Shown: in pieces, positions 10,084 through 20,659 of the stretch | How the letters are laid out: each line of letters begins with the position of its first letter | Position numbering within the stretch: the first letter of the stretch is position 1 | Assembly: GCF_002607735.1 (NCBI RefSeq) | Contig: NZ_NBVR01000003.1 | Span: forward strand, 43,824-107,823 | DNA length: 64,000 nt | Origin: Proteus alimentorum | Lineage (GTDB): Bacteria > Pseudomonadota > Gammaproteobacteria > Enterobacterales > Enterobacteriaceae | Reading direction: 5' to 3' | Program-made: the position numbers and the translations under genes | Notes under the pieces: generated by a model | Seen by the model: the letters and a program-made list of their open reading frames with translations, nothing else | What the model was told of the DNA's origin: nothing | Database searches by the model: none

Positions 10084-10101
10084 TGTCGCTATTTTTGCAC
10101 A
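10084..10101. promoter_or_regulatory. GlrR activator site 3, degenerate
   Basis: TGTC-N10-CACA, one mismatch to the motif, 32 bp (three turns) from site 2. Three sites are also described for E. coli glmY. Confidence 0.5.
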
Positions 10102-10131
10102 ATAAAAAAGAATTCTTTTACTATCAATAGA

Positions 10132-10161
10132 ATAAAGCCTCTAACAATGTAGAGGCTTTAT
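10132..10161 (-). terminator. Terminator of purL
   Basis: A 12-bp perfect stem ATAAAGCCTCTA / TAGAGGCTTTAT begins about 30 bp after the purL stop. The minus-strand tail TTCTATT is only moderately U-rich. Confidence 0.75.
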
Positions 10162-10192
10162 GTGTTTACCACTAAGACAATATTACATCTGA

Positions 10193-13100
10193 TTAATCAA
10201 ATTGTTTTCTTGCGTTGCGGAATAAACGCATCCAAGGACTATCTTCACCCCAGTTATCTGGGTGCCAAGAATTACTCACTGTTCTAAACACGCGTTCTGG
10301 GTGAGGCATCATAATGGTTGAACGACCATCTTTTGTAGTGACAGCCGTGATCCCTTTTACAGAGCCATTCGGATTTAATGGATATTGTTCTGTTGGATTA
10401 CCGTAGTGATCCACAAAACGTAATCCCACTAAATTTTGGGCTTCGAGTTGTGCTAATTGCTCAGCATTACGGAATTCAGCAAAACCTTCACCATGAGAAA
10501 CAGCGATAGGCATTTGTGAACCCACCATACCTTGTAGCAATAATGATGGGCTTTCTGTTACTTTCACTAAACTAAAGCGCGCTTCAAAACGCTCTGAACG
10601 GTTGCGAACAAAACGAGGCCACAAATCTGCACCAGGAATAAGTTCTGATAATGTAGACATCATTTGGCAACCATTACAAACCCCAAGGGATAAGGTATCT
10701 TGGCGTTCAAAGAATTGAGCAAACTCATCACGTAAGCGAGAATTAAATAAAATAGACTTCGCCCAACCTTCACCCGCACCTAATACATCACCGTAAGAGA
10801 ACCCACCACACGCCACCAGCACATCAAAATCACTAAGTGAACGTCGTGATGAATGTAAGTCACTCATATGAACGTCGATAGCATCAAAACCTGCTCTGTC
10901 AAAAGCTGCCGCCATTTCGACATGAGAGTTAACGCCTTGTTCTCTTAATACCGCAATACGAGGACGACTTCCTGTTGCAATATAAGGTGCAGCAATATCG
11001 TCATTAGGCTCAAAGGTTAACTTCACATTTAAACCCGGATCGTTGAGATCTTGTTTTGCTTGATGCTCTTCATCCGCACACTCTGGATTATCACGTAAGC
11101 GTTGCATTTGCCATGTTGTTTCGGCCCACCAAAGGCGCAATGTACTGCGTTTTTCATTGTAAACTTCAGTTTCACGGCTTTGGATAATAATGGCGTCATC
11201 TTCTGTTGCTTGGCCTAAATAGTGTAAGCAATCCGATAAGCCATATTCAGAAAACAGTGCTTCGACAGCCTCTTGATGTTCAGCACTAATTTGGATCACA
11301 CCACCGAGCTCTTCATTAAAGAGTCCTGCTAAAATATCTTCATCATAAGCACTGATATCAACGCGTAAGCCACAATGACCTGTAAATGCCATTTCTGCAA
11401 GAGTGACAAATAATCCACCATCAGAACGATCGTGATAGGCCAACAACTTGCCATCATTGACCAATTGTTGCATCACATTAAAGAACTGTTTTAACTGCTC
11501 AACATCACGAAGATCTGCCGCTTTTTGGCCGAGTTGACGATAAACTTGAGCTAGTGCCGTCGCGCCTAATGCGTTATGACCATTTCCCAAATCAATTAGA
11601 TATAGGCGGTTTCCTGCTTGTGTTGATAATTCAGGTGTCACTGTTTTACGCACATCTTCAACACGAGAGAATGCCGTAATAACTAAAGATAATGGAGAAG
11701 TAACCTCTTTAGTTTTCCCCTCTTTATCTTGCCAACGCGTCTTCATTGACATCGAATCTTTGCCCACAGGAATAGTAATACCTAACTCTGGGCATAATTC
11801 TTCACCAATAGCTTTCACTGCATCATATAACCCTGCATCTTCACCGGGGTGACCTGCTGCTGACATCCAGTTAGCCGAAAGCTTAATGCGATTAAGCGCT
11901 TCAACATCACAACCCGCCATATTTGTTAGCGCTTCACCGACAGCCATACGTGCAGATGCAGCAAAATCTAACAGTGCGATAGGAGCCCGTTCACCAATAG
12001 ACATCGCTTCGCCATAATAGCTATCTAATGTTGCTGTAGTAACCGCGCAATTAGCAACAGGAATTTGCCAAGGCCCGACCATTTGATCACGCGCAACCAT
12101 ACCCGTTACCGTGCGGTCACCGATGGTAATTAAGAAGGTTTTTTCAGCAACGGCAGGCAAATGAAGAACACGATAAACGGCATCTTTTAAATCGATATCT
12201 TTACGAGAAAGATACTCACCTTCTGTTTTAAGTGATGTGACATCACGCAACATTTTAGGCGCTTTACCTAATAATATGTCTAATGGCATATCAATCGGCT
12301 TATTATCAAAATGTGTATCATTGAGCACTAATTCACGCTCTTGCGTCGCTTCACCGATCACAGCATAAGGTGCTCTTTCACGCTGACATAACGCATCAAA
12401 AAGAGGCATTTTTTCAGGTGATACCGCCAATACATAGCGCTCTTGAGATTCATTACACCAGATCTCAAGTGGACTCATCCCTGGTTCATCATTAAGAACA
12501 TCACGTAATTCAAAACGACCACCACGACCGCCATCATTGACTAATTCAGGCATTGCATTAGAAAGACCACCCGCACCAACGTCATGAATAAATAAGATCG
12601 GGTTATCGTCACCTAATTGCCAACAACGGTCGATAACTTCTTGGCAACGGCGTTCCATTTCTGGGTTATCACGCTGAACAGAGGCGAAATCTAAATCTGC
12701 ATCTGATTGACCTGATGTCATAGAAGAAGCCGCACCACCACCAAGGCCGATGTTCATAGAGGGCCCACCAAGTACAATCAGCTTGGCACCCACTGTGATT
12801 TCACCTTTTTGTACGTGATCTTCACGAATGTTACCGATCCCCCCAGCTAACATAATTGGTTTATGGTAACCGCGAATTTCAACGCCATTGTGGCTATTAA
12901 CTTGTTCTTCATAGGTTCTGAAGTAGCCTAGTAATGCCGGACGACCGAACTCATTATTAAATGCCGCACCACCTAGTGGGCCTTCAGTCATGATGTCTAA
13001 TGCATTAACAATACGCTCTGGTTTGCCAAAATCTTCTTCCCAAGGCTGTTCAAACCCGGGAATACGTAAGTTAGAAACTGAAAATCCAACTAGGCCAGCT

Positions 13101-14083
13101 TTAGGTTTTGCACCACGTCCAGTTGCACCTTCATCCCGAATTTCACCACCTGAACCCGTTGCCGCGCCCGGCCAAGGTGAAATAGCCGTTGGGTGGTTAT
13201 GTGTTTCTACTTTCATCAAGATATGTACTGGCTCTTGATGATACTGATAATGCCCTTTTTCTGTGTCTGGATAAAAACGACCTGCCACAGAGCCTTCCAT
13301 TACTGCCGCATTATCTTTGTAAGCTGACATGACATAATCCGGCGTTTGCTCAAACGTATTTTTAATCATTTTAAATAATGATTTATCTTGCGCTTTACCA
13401 TCAATTATCCAATCAGCATTAAATATTTTGTGGCGACAGTGTTCAGAGTTAGCTTGTGCGAACATATAAAGCTCAACATCTGTTGGATTACGTTGTAAGC
13501 GGTTAAAAGCATCGATTAAGTAATCAACTTCATCGTCTGCCAACGCTAATCCCATTTCGATATTGGCTTTTACGAGTGCATCTTTGCCTTTAGCAAGAAC
13601 ATCAATCGTTTTTAGTGGTGCTGGCGTTTGCTCGACAAAAAGTGCATTGACATCTTGATAATTTAAGAAGATGGTTTCCATCATTCGATCATGAATAAAA
13701 CCATAAAGTTGTTGCCACTGAGTCTCTGTCATCGTACCGCACTCAATAAAGTAGGCGATACCACGTTCAATTCGGACAACCTTGGCTAAACCACAGTTAT
13801 GTGCAATATCTGTGGCTTTAGAAGACCAAGGTGAAATGGTTCCTGGGCGAGGCGTAACAACTCGCATTTCCCCAACAGGCTCATGTTCTGTTAATGAAGG
13901 CCCGTAATGCAGTAGTTGACGTAATTTAATTTGATCATCTTCAGATAACTGCCCTTCCACTTTCGCGAAATGGACAAATTCCGCATATATACCTTGTACA
14001 GGAAGATCATTTTCCTGACATAGAGTGAGTAATTTATTAATACGAAACGCGGATAAAGCGGGGGAGCCACGCAGGATTTCCAT
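10193..14083 (-). CDS. purL: Phosphoribosylformylglycinamidine synthase
   Basis: Fourth step of purine synthesis: converts FGAR, ATP and glutamine to FGAM. It has 1296 residues, the normal length of the single-chain enterobacterial enzyme. It has an N-terminal domain, two synthetase halves ([20 protein letters not shown] in the first; [19 protein letters not shown] in the second) and a C-terminal class-I glutaminase with nucleophile Cys in [11 protein letters not shown] and the partner His-Glu in [10 protein letters not shown]. It is divergent from mltF, with a PurR box between them. Confidence 0.98.
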   Translation of the reverse strand: MEILRGSPALSAFRINKLLTLCQENDLPVQGIYAEFVHFAKVEGQLSEDDQIKLRQLLHYGPSLTEHEPVGEMRVVTPRPGTISPWSSKATDIAHNCGLAKVVRIERGIAYFIECGTMTETQWQQLYGFIHDRMMETIFLNYQDVNALFVEQTPAPLKTIDVLAKGKDALVKANIEMGLALADDEVDYLIDAFNRLQRNPTDVELYMFAQANSEHCRHKIFNADWIIDGKAQDKSLFKMIKNTFEQTPDYVMSAYKDNAAVMEGSVAGRFYPDTEKGHYQYHQEPVHILMKVETHNHPTAISPWPGAATGSGGEIRDEGATGRGAKPKAGLVGFSVSNLRIPGFEQPWEEDFGKPERIVNALDIMTEGPLGGAAFNNEFGRPALLGYFRTYEEQVNSHNGVEIRGYHKPIMLAGGIGNIREDHVQKGEITVGAKLIVLGGPSMNIGLGGGAASSMTSGQSDADLDFASVQRDNPEMERRCQEVIDRCWQLGDDNPILFIHDVGAGGLSNAMPELVNDGGRGGRFELRDVLNDEPGMSPLEIWCNESQERYVLAVSPEKMPLFDALCQRERAPYAVIGEATQERELVLNDTHFDNKPIDMPLDILLGKAPKMLRDVTSLKTEGEYLSRKDIDLKDAVYRVLHLPAVAEKTFLITIGDRTVTGMVARDQMVGPWQIPVANCAVTTATLDSYYGEAMSIGERAPIALLDFAASARMAVGEALTNMAGCDVEALNRIKLSANWMSAAGHPGEDAGLYDAVKAIGEELCPELGITIPVGKDSMSMKTRWQDKEGKTKEVTSPLSLVITAFSRVEDVRKTVTPELSTQAGNRLYLIDLGNGHNALGATALAQVYRQLGQKAADLRDVEQLKQFFNVMQQLVNDGKLLAYHDRSDGGLFVTLAEMAFTGHCGLRVDISAYDEDILAGLFNEELGGVIQISAEHQEAVEALFSEYGLSDCLHYLGQATEDDAIIIQSRETEVYNEKRSTLRLWWAETTWQMQRLRDNPECADEEHQAKQDLNDPGLNVKLTFEPNDDIAAPYIATGSRPRIAVLREQGVNSHVEMAAAFDRAGFDAIDVHMSDLHSSRRSLSDFDVLVACGGFSYGDVLGAGEGWAKSILFNSRLRDEFAQFFERQDTLSLGVCNGCQMMSTLSELIPGADLWPRFVRNRSERFEARFSLVKVTESPSLLLQGMVGSQMPIAVSHGEGFAEFRNAEQLAQLEAQNLVGLRFVDHYGNPTEQYPLNPNGSVKGITAVTTKDGRSTIMMPHPERVFRTVSNSWHPDNWGEDSPWMRLFRNARKQFD

Positions 14084-14165
14084 AGTATTGAGTTCTCTCT
14101 TTTAGCAGCTAGCCTGATCAATCATTCAGGGGAAACGCGACTAGTATAATAGAATAACCGTCCAG

Positions 14166-14181
14166 ACGAAACCGTTTGCGT
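14166..14181. promoter_or_regulatory. Putative PurR operator of purL
   Basis: ACGAAACCGTTTGCGT matches 14 of 16 positions of the PurR consensus and lies 83 bp before the purL start. PurR repression of purL is established in E. coli. Confidence 0.75.
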
Positions 14182-14347
14182 GAACAAAATAACGGCATTT
14201 AACTTAGAGTGTTTTAATGATTAATTGGTGTAATCAAGTTGCGTCTTGCCAATATGTTAAGCAAAATGCTCGATTACTGGAAATTTATCCATGTTAAAAT
14301 GACGATTTTACACACAACAACAAACAACGTTAACGAGAACCAACCTA

Positions 14348-15820
14348 TTGAATAATATAAGGATAAACTATTTCGTTATCGTTATCATAGCGCTCTTTTC
14401 AGCGGCTATTATCGCGTTGAATATTACATGGCCGGATAGGCAAAAAGCGCAGATAAATAAGATTTTATCTCGTGGTGAGTTAAGAATTAGTACGATACCG
14501 TCACCATTGATAACGATGAACGATAAAAAGGACCCCGTAGGTTTCGATTATGAATTAGTGAAACGCTTTGCAGATTATCTCGGCGTGAAACTTGTCGTTA
14601 ATATGCGGACAAATATCAACCAAATGTTTGATGATCTGGAGAATAATAAAGCTGACTTTATCGCTGCCGGATTACTTTATAATAAAGAGAGGCTAGATAC
14701 GACACGCAGTGGGCCTGCTTACTTTTCAGTTTCTCAACAGCTTATTTATCGTAAAGGGACATTAAGACCACGTAGCTTTGATACGTTAGATGGGCGTCTT
14801 ATTGTCACTGCAGGCTCTGCTCATGCAAGTTTATTGCGAACATTAAAAGAGACGCAATATCCCGAGCTTGAATGGGAAGAATCAGATAATCAGACGACCT
14901 CTCAACTGCTAGAAGCATTATCAGAAGGCAAAATAACCTACGTGTTAGCAGATTCAATCAGTGTTGCAGTACAGCAACGCATTCATCCTAATGTTGCCGT
15001 AGGATTTGAAGTCACTGAAAGCCGTCCACTAACATGGTATCTGCCAGATGGCGAAGATAATAGCTTATATGCAGCGATGCTCGATTATTTTAATCAATTA
15101 TCTCAAGAAGATGTATTAGCTAGGCTTGAAGAAAAGTACTTTGGCCATGTGGGTTCGTTTGATTACTTTGATACTATCTCTTTTATTACAGCAATAGATT
15201 CTATTTTGCCAAACTATCAGCCTCTTTTTGAAAAATATGCGGATACTTTCGATTGGCGGTTATTGGCAGCTATGGCATGGCAAGAATCGCATTGGGATCC
15301 TCATGCTACATCACCAACTGGAGTTAGAGGATTGATGATGTTAACTCGCCCTACGGCATCAAGTATGGGCGTTACTGACAGGCTTGATCCTGATGAGAGT
15401 GTTCGAGGAGGAGCACAATATCTTAAGCATCTCCTTTCACGCTTACCAGATTCTATCCCTGAAGATGAAAGGATTTGGTTTGCATTAGCAGCATATAATA
15501 TGGGATTTGGTCATATGCTTGATGCTAGAAGGCTTACTGAGCAACAAAATGCTGATCCTGATAGTTGGCTAGATGTAAAATCAAGATTACCACTACTTAG
15601 CCAAAAGAAATATTATGCAGATCTCCCTTATGGCTATGCCAGAGGCCATGAGGCTTATCGCTATGTTGAAAACATTCGACGATATCAACTTAGCCTTGTC
15701 GGTTACCTTCAAGCCAAAGAGAGCAAAAATAAAATATTATCTAAAGATAAAGAGAATGATAATAATGAAGAACAAGAAAGATCATCATTGTCATTGACTC
15801 ATGATATGGCTTATCAATAA
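14348..15820 (+). CDS. mltF: Membrane-bound lytic transglycosylase F
   Basis: Cleaves peptidoglycan glycan strands, forming anhydro-muropeptides, at the outer membrane. It has 490 residues with an N-terminal hydrophobic signal (7-25), a periplasmic solute-binding-like domain (about 40-270), then an SLT domain with catalytic Glu in [11 protein letters not shown] and the motifs [12 protein letters not shown] and [17 protein letters not shown]. The start is a TTG giving MNNIRINYF, which lines up with the start of E. coli MltF; no better in-frame ATG exists upstream. A terminator follows. Confidence 0.95.
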   Translation: MNNIRINYFVIVIIALFSAAIIALNITWPDRQKAQINKILSRGELRISTIPSPLITMNDKKDPVGFDYELVKRFADYLGVKLVVNMRTNINQMFDDLENNKADFIAAGLLYNKERLDTTRSGPAYFSVSQQLIYRKGTLRPRSFDTLDGRLIVTAGSAHASLLRTLKETQYPELEWEESDNQTTSQLLEALSEGKITYVLADSISVAVQQRIHPNVAVGFEVTESRPLTWYLPDGEDNSLYAAMLDYFNQLSQEDVLARLEEKYFGHVGSFDYFDTISFITAIDSILPNYQPLFEKYADTFDWRLLAAMAWQESHWDPHATSPTGVRGLMMLTRPTASSMGVTDRLDPDESVRGGAQYLKHLLSRLPDSIPEDERIWFALAAYNMGFGHMLDARRLTEQQNADPDSWLDVKSRLPLLSQKKYYADLPYGYARGHEAYRYVENIRRYQLSLVGYLQAKESKNKILSKDKENDNNEEQERSSLSLTHDMAYQ

Positions 15821-15853
15821 TTTTTGTACTTAAAAACAACCGATTAAACAACA

Positions 15854-15878
15854 TAGCCTCTTTGATAGAGGCTTATTA
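15854..15878 (+). terminator. Terminator of mltF
   Basis: Stem AGCCTC / GAGGCT with a 7-nt loop, extended by TA pairs, followed by TATTATTTC; 34 bp after the mltF stop. Confidence 0.7.
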
Positions 15879-15952
15879 TTTCATTTCTACTATTCAAAAA
15901 TCACGCCAACCATTAAAGCCCCCTGAATTAATGTTTTCTTAATATTAAAAAT

Positions 15953-16017
15953 TGTTACATTTTTTATGTCATTCCTTACCCAAAGGAGGGAAAACACAAG
16001 TGTTAAAAAATGTAACA
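15953..16017. repeat. 14-bp inverted repeat upstream of pmf
   Basis: TGTTACATTTTTTA at 15953-15966 is exactly repeated in inverse at 16004-16017 across a 37-bp spacer. It could be a paired regulator site. The spacer is too short for an ordinary fimbrial invertible promoter. Confidence 0.6.
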
Positions 16018-16625
16018 CTCATTAGCCAATACACTCAGTTAATGAGTAAACTGTATTTAAAACGACCTAATTAGTCACTTTAAGACTATCAGAATAAGTG
16101 AAATATAAGAAAAAATTGACTTAAATACGTAGGAATTATCTCATTAGTTATTATTCATTTTATGATTATTATTTTCGGATAAACTTTTTTTTCGATGAGA
16201 ATTAACCTAAATATGCCTTTGTTAACATATAACTTATTGAATTATATATATTACGATAATCTATAATTGATTTTATTAATTTTCTTAATCCAATGTTAAT
16301 AACATTACTTTTCGTAAAGTTAAAATAATGTTAATTGCATTGTCTATTAAATTTATCTGCCTGATAAACTTTTTAACCCATAAAATGAGTAATAGAAAGA
16401 ATTAATCTATATAAAATTCTATTAATATGGAATAGACGAGATTAAATATGAAAATTGAGTAAATCAACAAAACGTTATATCAAATAGAATGGCTTTGTTG
16501 ATATCATATAAATCAGTCATTATTCGAAACAACTCGAAATATAATGCAAATCAATTTTTATATTCCGACATTAATATTATTTTTTATAAATAATAATACG
16601 CATGATCTTCAAGGGATTATCTATA

Positions 16626-17174
16626 ATGAAACTGAGTAAAATTGCTTTAGCTGCTGCTTTAGTATTTGGTATTAATTCTGTTGCAACTGCTGAAACTCCT
16701 GCACCAAAAGTTGGCGCAACTAAAGGCGAAATTCAATTAAAAGGTGAAATTGTTAATTCAGCTTGTGGATTAGCAGCTTCGTCAAGTCCTGTTATTGTTG
16801 ATTTCAGTGAAATTCCAACTTCTGCATTAGCAAATATGCAGAAAGCAGGTAACGTTAAAAAAGATATCGAATTACAAGACTGTGATACTACCGTAGCAAA
16901 AACAGCTACTGTTAGCTATACACCAAGTGTTGTTAATGCAGCAAATAAAGACTTAGCATCTTTCGTATCTGGCTCAGCTTCTGGCGCAGGTATTGGCTTA
17001 ATGGATGCGGGTAGCAAATCAGTAAAATGGAACACAGCAACAACACCAGTACAATTAGTTAATGGTGTTTCTAAGATCCCATTCGTTGCTTACGTTCAAG
17101 CTGAATCAGCAGACGCTACTGTAACTCCTGGTGAATTCCAAGCCGTTATCAACTTCCAAGTTGATTATCAGTAA
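16626..17174 (+). CDS. pmfA: PMF fimbria major subunit
   Basis: Chaperone-usher pilin forming the fimbrial rod. It has 182 residues. A signal peptide MKLSKIALAAALVFGINSVATA is followed by a mature domain with a Cys pair (NSACGL, LQDCDT), Ig-like pilin pattern, and the chaperone-binding end FQAVINFQVDYQ with penultimate Tyr. AAGGGA lies 10 nt before the chosen ATG; an upstream ATG at 16602 lacks a ribosome site. It is the first gene of the operon. Size and context fit PmfA of P. mirabilis. Confidence 0.9.
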   Translation: MKLSKIALAAALVFGINSVATAETPAPKVGATKGEIQLKGEIVNSACGLAASSSPVIVDFSEIPTSALANMQKAGNVKKDIELQDCDTTVAKTATVSYTPSVVNAANKDLASFVSGSASGAGIGLMDAGSKSVKWNTATTPVQLVNGVSKIPFVAYVQAESADATVTPGEFQAVINFQVDYQ

Positions 17175-17220
17175 TCGTTTTATTTATTTAAACTAATTAA
17201 ATAATAAATTAATTACTGCA

Positions 17221-17249
17221 TTAACGCAGGGGACTTCCTCTGCGTTAAA
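17221..17249 (+). terminator. Hairpin after pmfA, possible attenuator
   Basis: Inverted repeat TTAACGCAG(A/G)GGA with CTTC loop, closing with TGCGTTAA, 47 bp after pmfA. It may reduce readthrough into pmfC and so favour the major subunit. No clear U-run follows. Confidence 0.5.
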
Positions 17250-17277
17250 TTTGATAAAACACTTCAGTTTAATAAGA

Positions 17278-17332
17278 ATTAAATAAAAACTAATTAAATA
17301 AATATTCATTATTTAATTAGTTTTTATTTAAT
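17278..17332. repeat. 24-bp perfect inverted repeat before pmfC
   Basis: Arms 17278-17301 and 17309-17332 are perfect complements around a 7-nt loop and consist almost only of A/T. It lies 21 bp before the usher start codon. In RNA it would form a long stem at the pmfA-pmfC junction. It probably affects mRNA stability or translation of pmfC. Confidence 0.8.
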
Positions 17333-17352
17333 TAATAATTAGGCGTTTATTC

Positions 17353-19839
17353 ATGTTAATTTCTTTTTTTCACAGCACAATATGGAAAAACATTTGTGCC
17401 ATTTTGCTATTGTGCTTAGCGTTTTTCGCTCAAGCCGAGCAAGATGATTCTGTGGAATTTAACATTCATATGCTAGATGCCGAAGACAGAGATAATGTCG
17501 ATTTATCTCGTTTTGCAACCTCTAATTACATCATTCCGGGTATGTACTACTTAGATATCCGTATAAATGGTCGTGACTTCCCTCGCCAAAACATCAATTA
17601 TGTTGAAGTGAAACCCAATTATTCCATCGCTTGTATTGACCCTACTCTGCTAAAAAAGTTAACAATTAACGAAGATAATCAAAAATTTATCGAAGAAATC
17701 TCACCAGATTGTTTCGATATTAGTCAATTACCGGGTATCTCTATCAAAAATGATGGCGGCATTCTCGATATTGTTATACCTCGTTCATTAATGAAATATG
17801 AAGATACAGATTGGACACCACCTGAATTGTGGGATCCGGGTGTATCTGGGTTATTAGTTGACTATACCTTAACAGGTACATCAACTCGCCCAAATAAAGG
17901 TAATAATAACAACTCATTGACAGGATATGGGCAAGCTGGAATTAACCTTGGTGAATGGCGATTACGTGCTGAATATCAAGGAAACTATTCATCTGAATAT
18001 TCATCAAATAATAGCTTTGATTGGGATCAGATTTACGCATATAAACCATTACCGAACCAAGCAGCAAAATTAACGCTTGGTGAAACTTATTTAAACTCTC
18101 AAGTTTTTGATAGTTTTCGTTTTACAGGTGCCAACATACAAAGTGATGAAAGAATGTTGCCCCCTTCTTTGCAAGGTTATGCACCTGAAATTCATGGTAT
18201 CGCAAACACTAACGCCAAAGTGACTGTAACGCAAAACGGTCGCTTAATTTATGAAACCACAGTCCCTGCGGGCCCTTTTGTTATTAAACATTTACAAGAC
18301 ACAGTACAAGGCCAATTAAATGTCAGTGTTGAAGAGCAAAACGGCAAAGTAAATGAATTCCAAGTACAAACAGCCAATCTACCTTATATGACTCGCCCAG
18401 GATCAGTGCGTTATAACACATCAATGGGTCAGTCATCGCTCAATAATCATAAAATGCAAGGCCCTGTTTTTTATCAAGGCGATTTTTCATGGGGTATGAA
18501 CAACACATGGTCGCTGTATGGCGGGGTTTTATTGACAGTTAAAGATTACAACGCGTGGTCATTAGGTTTAGGTCACGATATGGGACGTTTAGGTACACTT
18601 TCAGGTGATATTACTCAGTCTTATAGCAAAACCTATAATAATGAAAATATTAATGGGATGTCATTCAAACTGAACTACGCGAAAACATTCGATGAGTACC
18701 ATAGCACAATTACTTTTGCAGGTTACCGCTTTTCAGAGAAAACATTCCGATCTTTCTCTCAATATATAGATGAACGTTACAACGACATTAATAACACGGG
18801 TTATGAAAAAGAGATGTATACCATTACAGGTAACAAAACTTTTTGGGCTGATGATATTGAAAAATCGACAACGCTTTATCTCTCTTATCGACACCAAAAT
18901 TATTGGGATAAAAATACACAAGAGCAATATGGCGCTACGATAAGCCGTAATTTTTCTATTATGGGTATAGAGCAGATTAATACTAACTTATCTGCATTCC
19001 GTACGCAGCATAAAGGAAACACTGATGACAGTATTTCTTTTAATATTTCAGTTCCATTAGGAAGTGGCAAAAATATTGGTTATAGCTTGCAAGATAGTAA
19101 CGGAAAAGTGAACCAAATGGCCTCTTATTCTGATAATAGCAATTATAATAATCTATGGCGTGTCCGTGCAGGTTTAAGCTCAGACAATAAAGCCAATACT
19201 GATGGTTATTATCAACACCGTTCGCAATATGCAGAAATTAACGCCAATGCGAGCTATCAACAAGATAATTATGTTGCACTAGGTGCAACAGTTAAAGGCG
19301 GATTTACTGCAACACGCCACGGCGCTGCATTACATAGCAGTAGCATGACATCAAGTACTGCTCGCATGATGGTTGATACTGATGGCGTTGCAGGCGTACC
19401 ATTTAATAATCAAAGCACAACGACAAACCTCTTTGGTATTGGGGTATTAACTGACTTAACGAGTTATAACAATGTTGATGCTCGTATTGATGTTGATAAA
19501 ATGGATTCAGATATTGAAACACACAAAGCTATTACTTCTGCGACATTAACTGAAGGCGCAATTGGCTACTATAAATTCCCTGTTCGCCAAGGTGAACGCC
19601 TAATGGCTATCTTACAGACAGTCGATCAAAAACACCCGCCATTTGGTTCCGAAATCACCAATAAAAACGGTGAAAATATGGGAATGGTGATGGAAGATGG
19701 TTTAGTTTATATCGCCGGTGTTAACCTTAATGAATCATTAAACGTGATCTGGGGTGGTAAAACCCAGTGTACGATTACAATCCCAGCTGCAATTAACGAT
19801 CCACTAAAACATGAATTGTTATTATGTCAGGGATTTTAA
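17353..19839 (+). CDS. pmfC: PMF fimbria outer membrane usher
   Basis: 24-strand outer-membrane pore that accepts chaperone-subunit complexes and assembles the fimbria. It has 828 residues, normal for ushers. A signal peptide ends near residue 28 (FFAQA). The N-terminal domain opens with VEFNIHMLDAEDRDNVDLSRF; the middle barrel has the plug region around PAGPFVIKHLQDTVQG; the C-terminal domain ends with a Cys pair (KTQCTI, LLLCQGF). It is third-party diagnostic for a chaperone-usher operon and lies between pmfA and pmfD. Confidence 0.93.
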   Translation: MLISFFHSTIWKNICAILLLCLAFFAQAEQDDSVEFNIHMLDAEDRDNVDLSRFATSNYIIPGMYYLDIRINGRDFPRQNINYVEVKPNYSIACIDPTLLKKLTINEDNQKFIEEISPDCFDISQLPGISIKNDGGILDIVIPRSLMKYEDTDWTPPELWDPGVSGLLVDYTLTGTSTRPNKGNNNNSLTGYGQAGINLGEWRLRAEYQGNYSSEYSSNNSFDWDQIYAYKPLPNQAAKLTLGETYLNSQVFDSFRFTGANIQSDERMLPPSLQGYAPEIHGIANTNAKVTVTQNGRLIYETTVPAGPFVIKHLQDTVQGQLNVSVEEQNGKVNEFQVQTANLPYMTRPGSVRYNTSMGQSSLNNHKMQGPVFYQGDFSWGMNNTWSLYGGVLLTVKDYNAWSLGLGHDMGRLGTLSGDITQSYSKTYNNENINGMSFKLNYAKTFDEYHSTITFAGYRFSEKTFRSFSQYIDERYNDINNTGYEKEMYTITGNKTFWADDIEKSTTLYLSYRHQNYWDKNTQEQYGATISRNFSIMGIEQINTNLSAFRTQHKGNTDDSISFNISVPLGSGKNIGYSLQDSNGKVNQMASYSDNSNYNNLWRVRAGLSSDNKANTDGYYQHRSQYAEINANASYQQDNYVALGATVKGGFTATRHGAALHSSSMTSSTARMMVDTDGVAGVPFNNQSTTTNLFGIGVLTDLTSYNNVDARIDVDKMDSDIETHKAITSATLTEGAIGYYKFPVRQGERLMAILQTVDQKHPPFGSEITNKNGENMGMVMEDGLVYIAGVNLNESLNVIWGGKTQCTITIPAAINDPLKHELLLCQGF

Positions 19840-19869
19840 TGAATAAAATGAATTACTAGAGATAATTGT

Positions 19870-20634
19870 ATGAACTCATTCAACACACTTAAAACGCTTT
19901 TTTGCGGCTCATTAATTGCACTTAGTATTGTGAGTACGACTCAAGCGGGCGTGTCATTAGATAGAACTCGCATTGTACTAATGGGCAACGAAAACTCAGC
20001 TAGCGTAAACCTAAAAAATACTAGCCCTGATATTCCTTTCTTAGCGCAATCATGGGTTGAAAATGAACACGGACAAAAAATCGCTTCGCCTTTAGTAGCA
20101 TTGCCACCTTTACAGCGTCTTGATGGTGATCAAAAAGGCGTGGTCAGAATTACCAAAACAGCAGAAATTGGTCTTTTGCCACAAGATAGAGAATCACTGT
20201 TTTATTTAAATGTGCGTGAAATTCCACCCGCACCAAAACAAGCTAACGTGTTGCAAATGGCAATGCAGTCTCGCATTAAATTATTCTACCGCCCAACGGC
20301 TATTATTCCTGAAAAGCCGGGTATGATTTGGCAAGACCAATTAGTATTTAAAAAACAAGGTAATCAATTTATTGCTGAAAATCCAACACCTTACTACATC
20401 ACCATTATTGGACTTTCTAATAAATTAAATGGTGAAGATAGCGATAAGTTAACGACTTTCCCTGGTTTAATGGTTGCGCCTAAATCATCACTGGAAATTC
20501 CAGTTAAAACCAGTAACGTCAATCAGTTTTACCTGATGTATGTAAATGATTACGGCGGACATCCAGAATTAAAATTTGTTTGCCAACAAAATAGCTGTAA
20601 AGCTGCACCTAAAGAACAACAACCCAAATATTAA
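19870..20634 (+). CDS. pmfD: PMF fimbria periplasmic chaperone
   Basis: Periplasmic chaperone that folds pilins by donor-strand complementation. It has 254 residues. The signal peptide ends at STTQA. Two Ig-like domains are visible: domain 1 with VSLDRTRIVLMGNENSASV and the family signature FYLNVREIPPAP; domain 2 beginning near 155 with FIAENPTPYYITI. It lies 30 bp after pmfC and 25 bp before pmfE. Size agrees with the reported 28-kDa PmfD. Confidence 0.93.
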   Translation: MNSFNTLKTLFCGSLIALSIVSTTQAGVSLDRTRIVLMGNENSASVNLKNTSPDIPFLAQSWVENEHGQKIASPLVALPPLQRLDGDQKGVVRITKTAEIGLLPQDRESLFYLNVREIPPAPKQANVLQMAMQSRIKLFYRPTAIIPEKPGMIWQDQLVFKKQGNQFIAENPTPYYITIIGLSNKLNGEDSDKLTTFPGLMVAPKSSLEIPVKTSNVNQFYLMYVNDYGGHPELKFVCQQNSCKAAPKEQQPKY

Positions 20635-20659
20635 TTAACTTGACGCTGGTAGGAATAAA

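Larger units (their letters stand above)
9503..10192. other. purL-glrK intergenic region with glmY and its control sites
   Basis: A 690-bp region without protein genes. From right to left it holds the purL terminator, three TGTC-type GlrR sites, an AT-rich stretch that could bind IHF, a sigma-54 promoter, the glmY sRNA and a strong hairpin, then the glrK leader. Confidence 0.85.
15821..16625. other. Long AT-rich upstream region of the pmf operon
   Basis: About 800 bp without a gene. It holds the mltF terminator (15854-15878), a 14-bp inverted repeat (15953-15966 with 16004-16017) and a very AT-rich tract from about 16090 to the pmfA ribosome site, a composition typical of H-NS-silenced fimbrial promoters. 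No recombinase gene is present nearby. I cannot assign the promoter confidently. Confidence 0.6.

Noticed and set aside
13891..14121. Small gene overlapping the purL start
   Set aside because: Out-of-frame shadow of the purL 5' end without supporting ribosome site.
15953..16017. Invertible fimbrial promoter flanked by the 14-bp inverted repeats
   Set aside because: The interval of about 65 bp is too short and no site-specific recombinase gene lies nearby.
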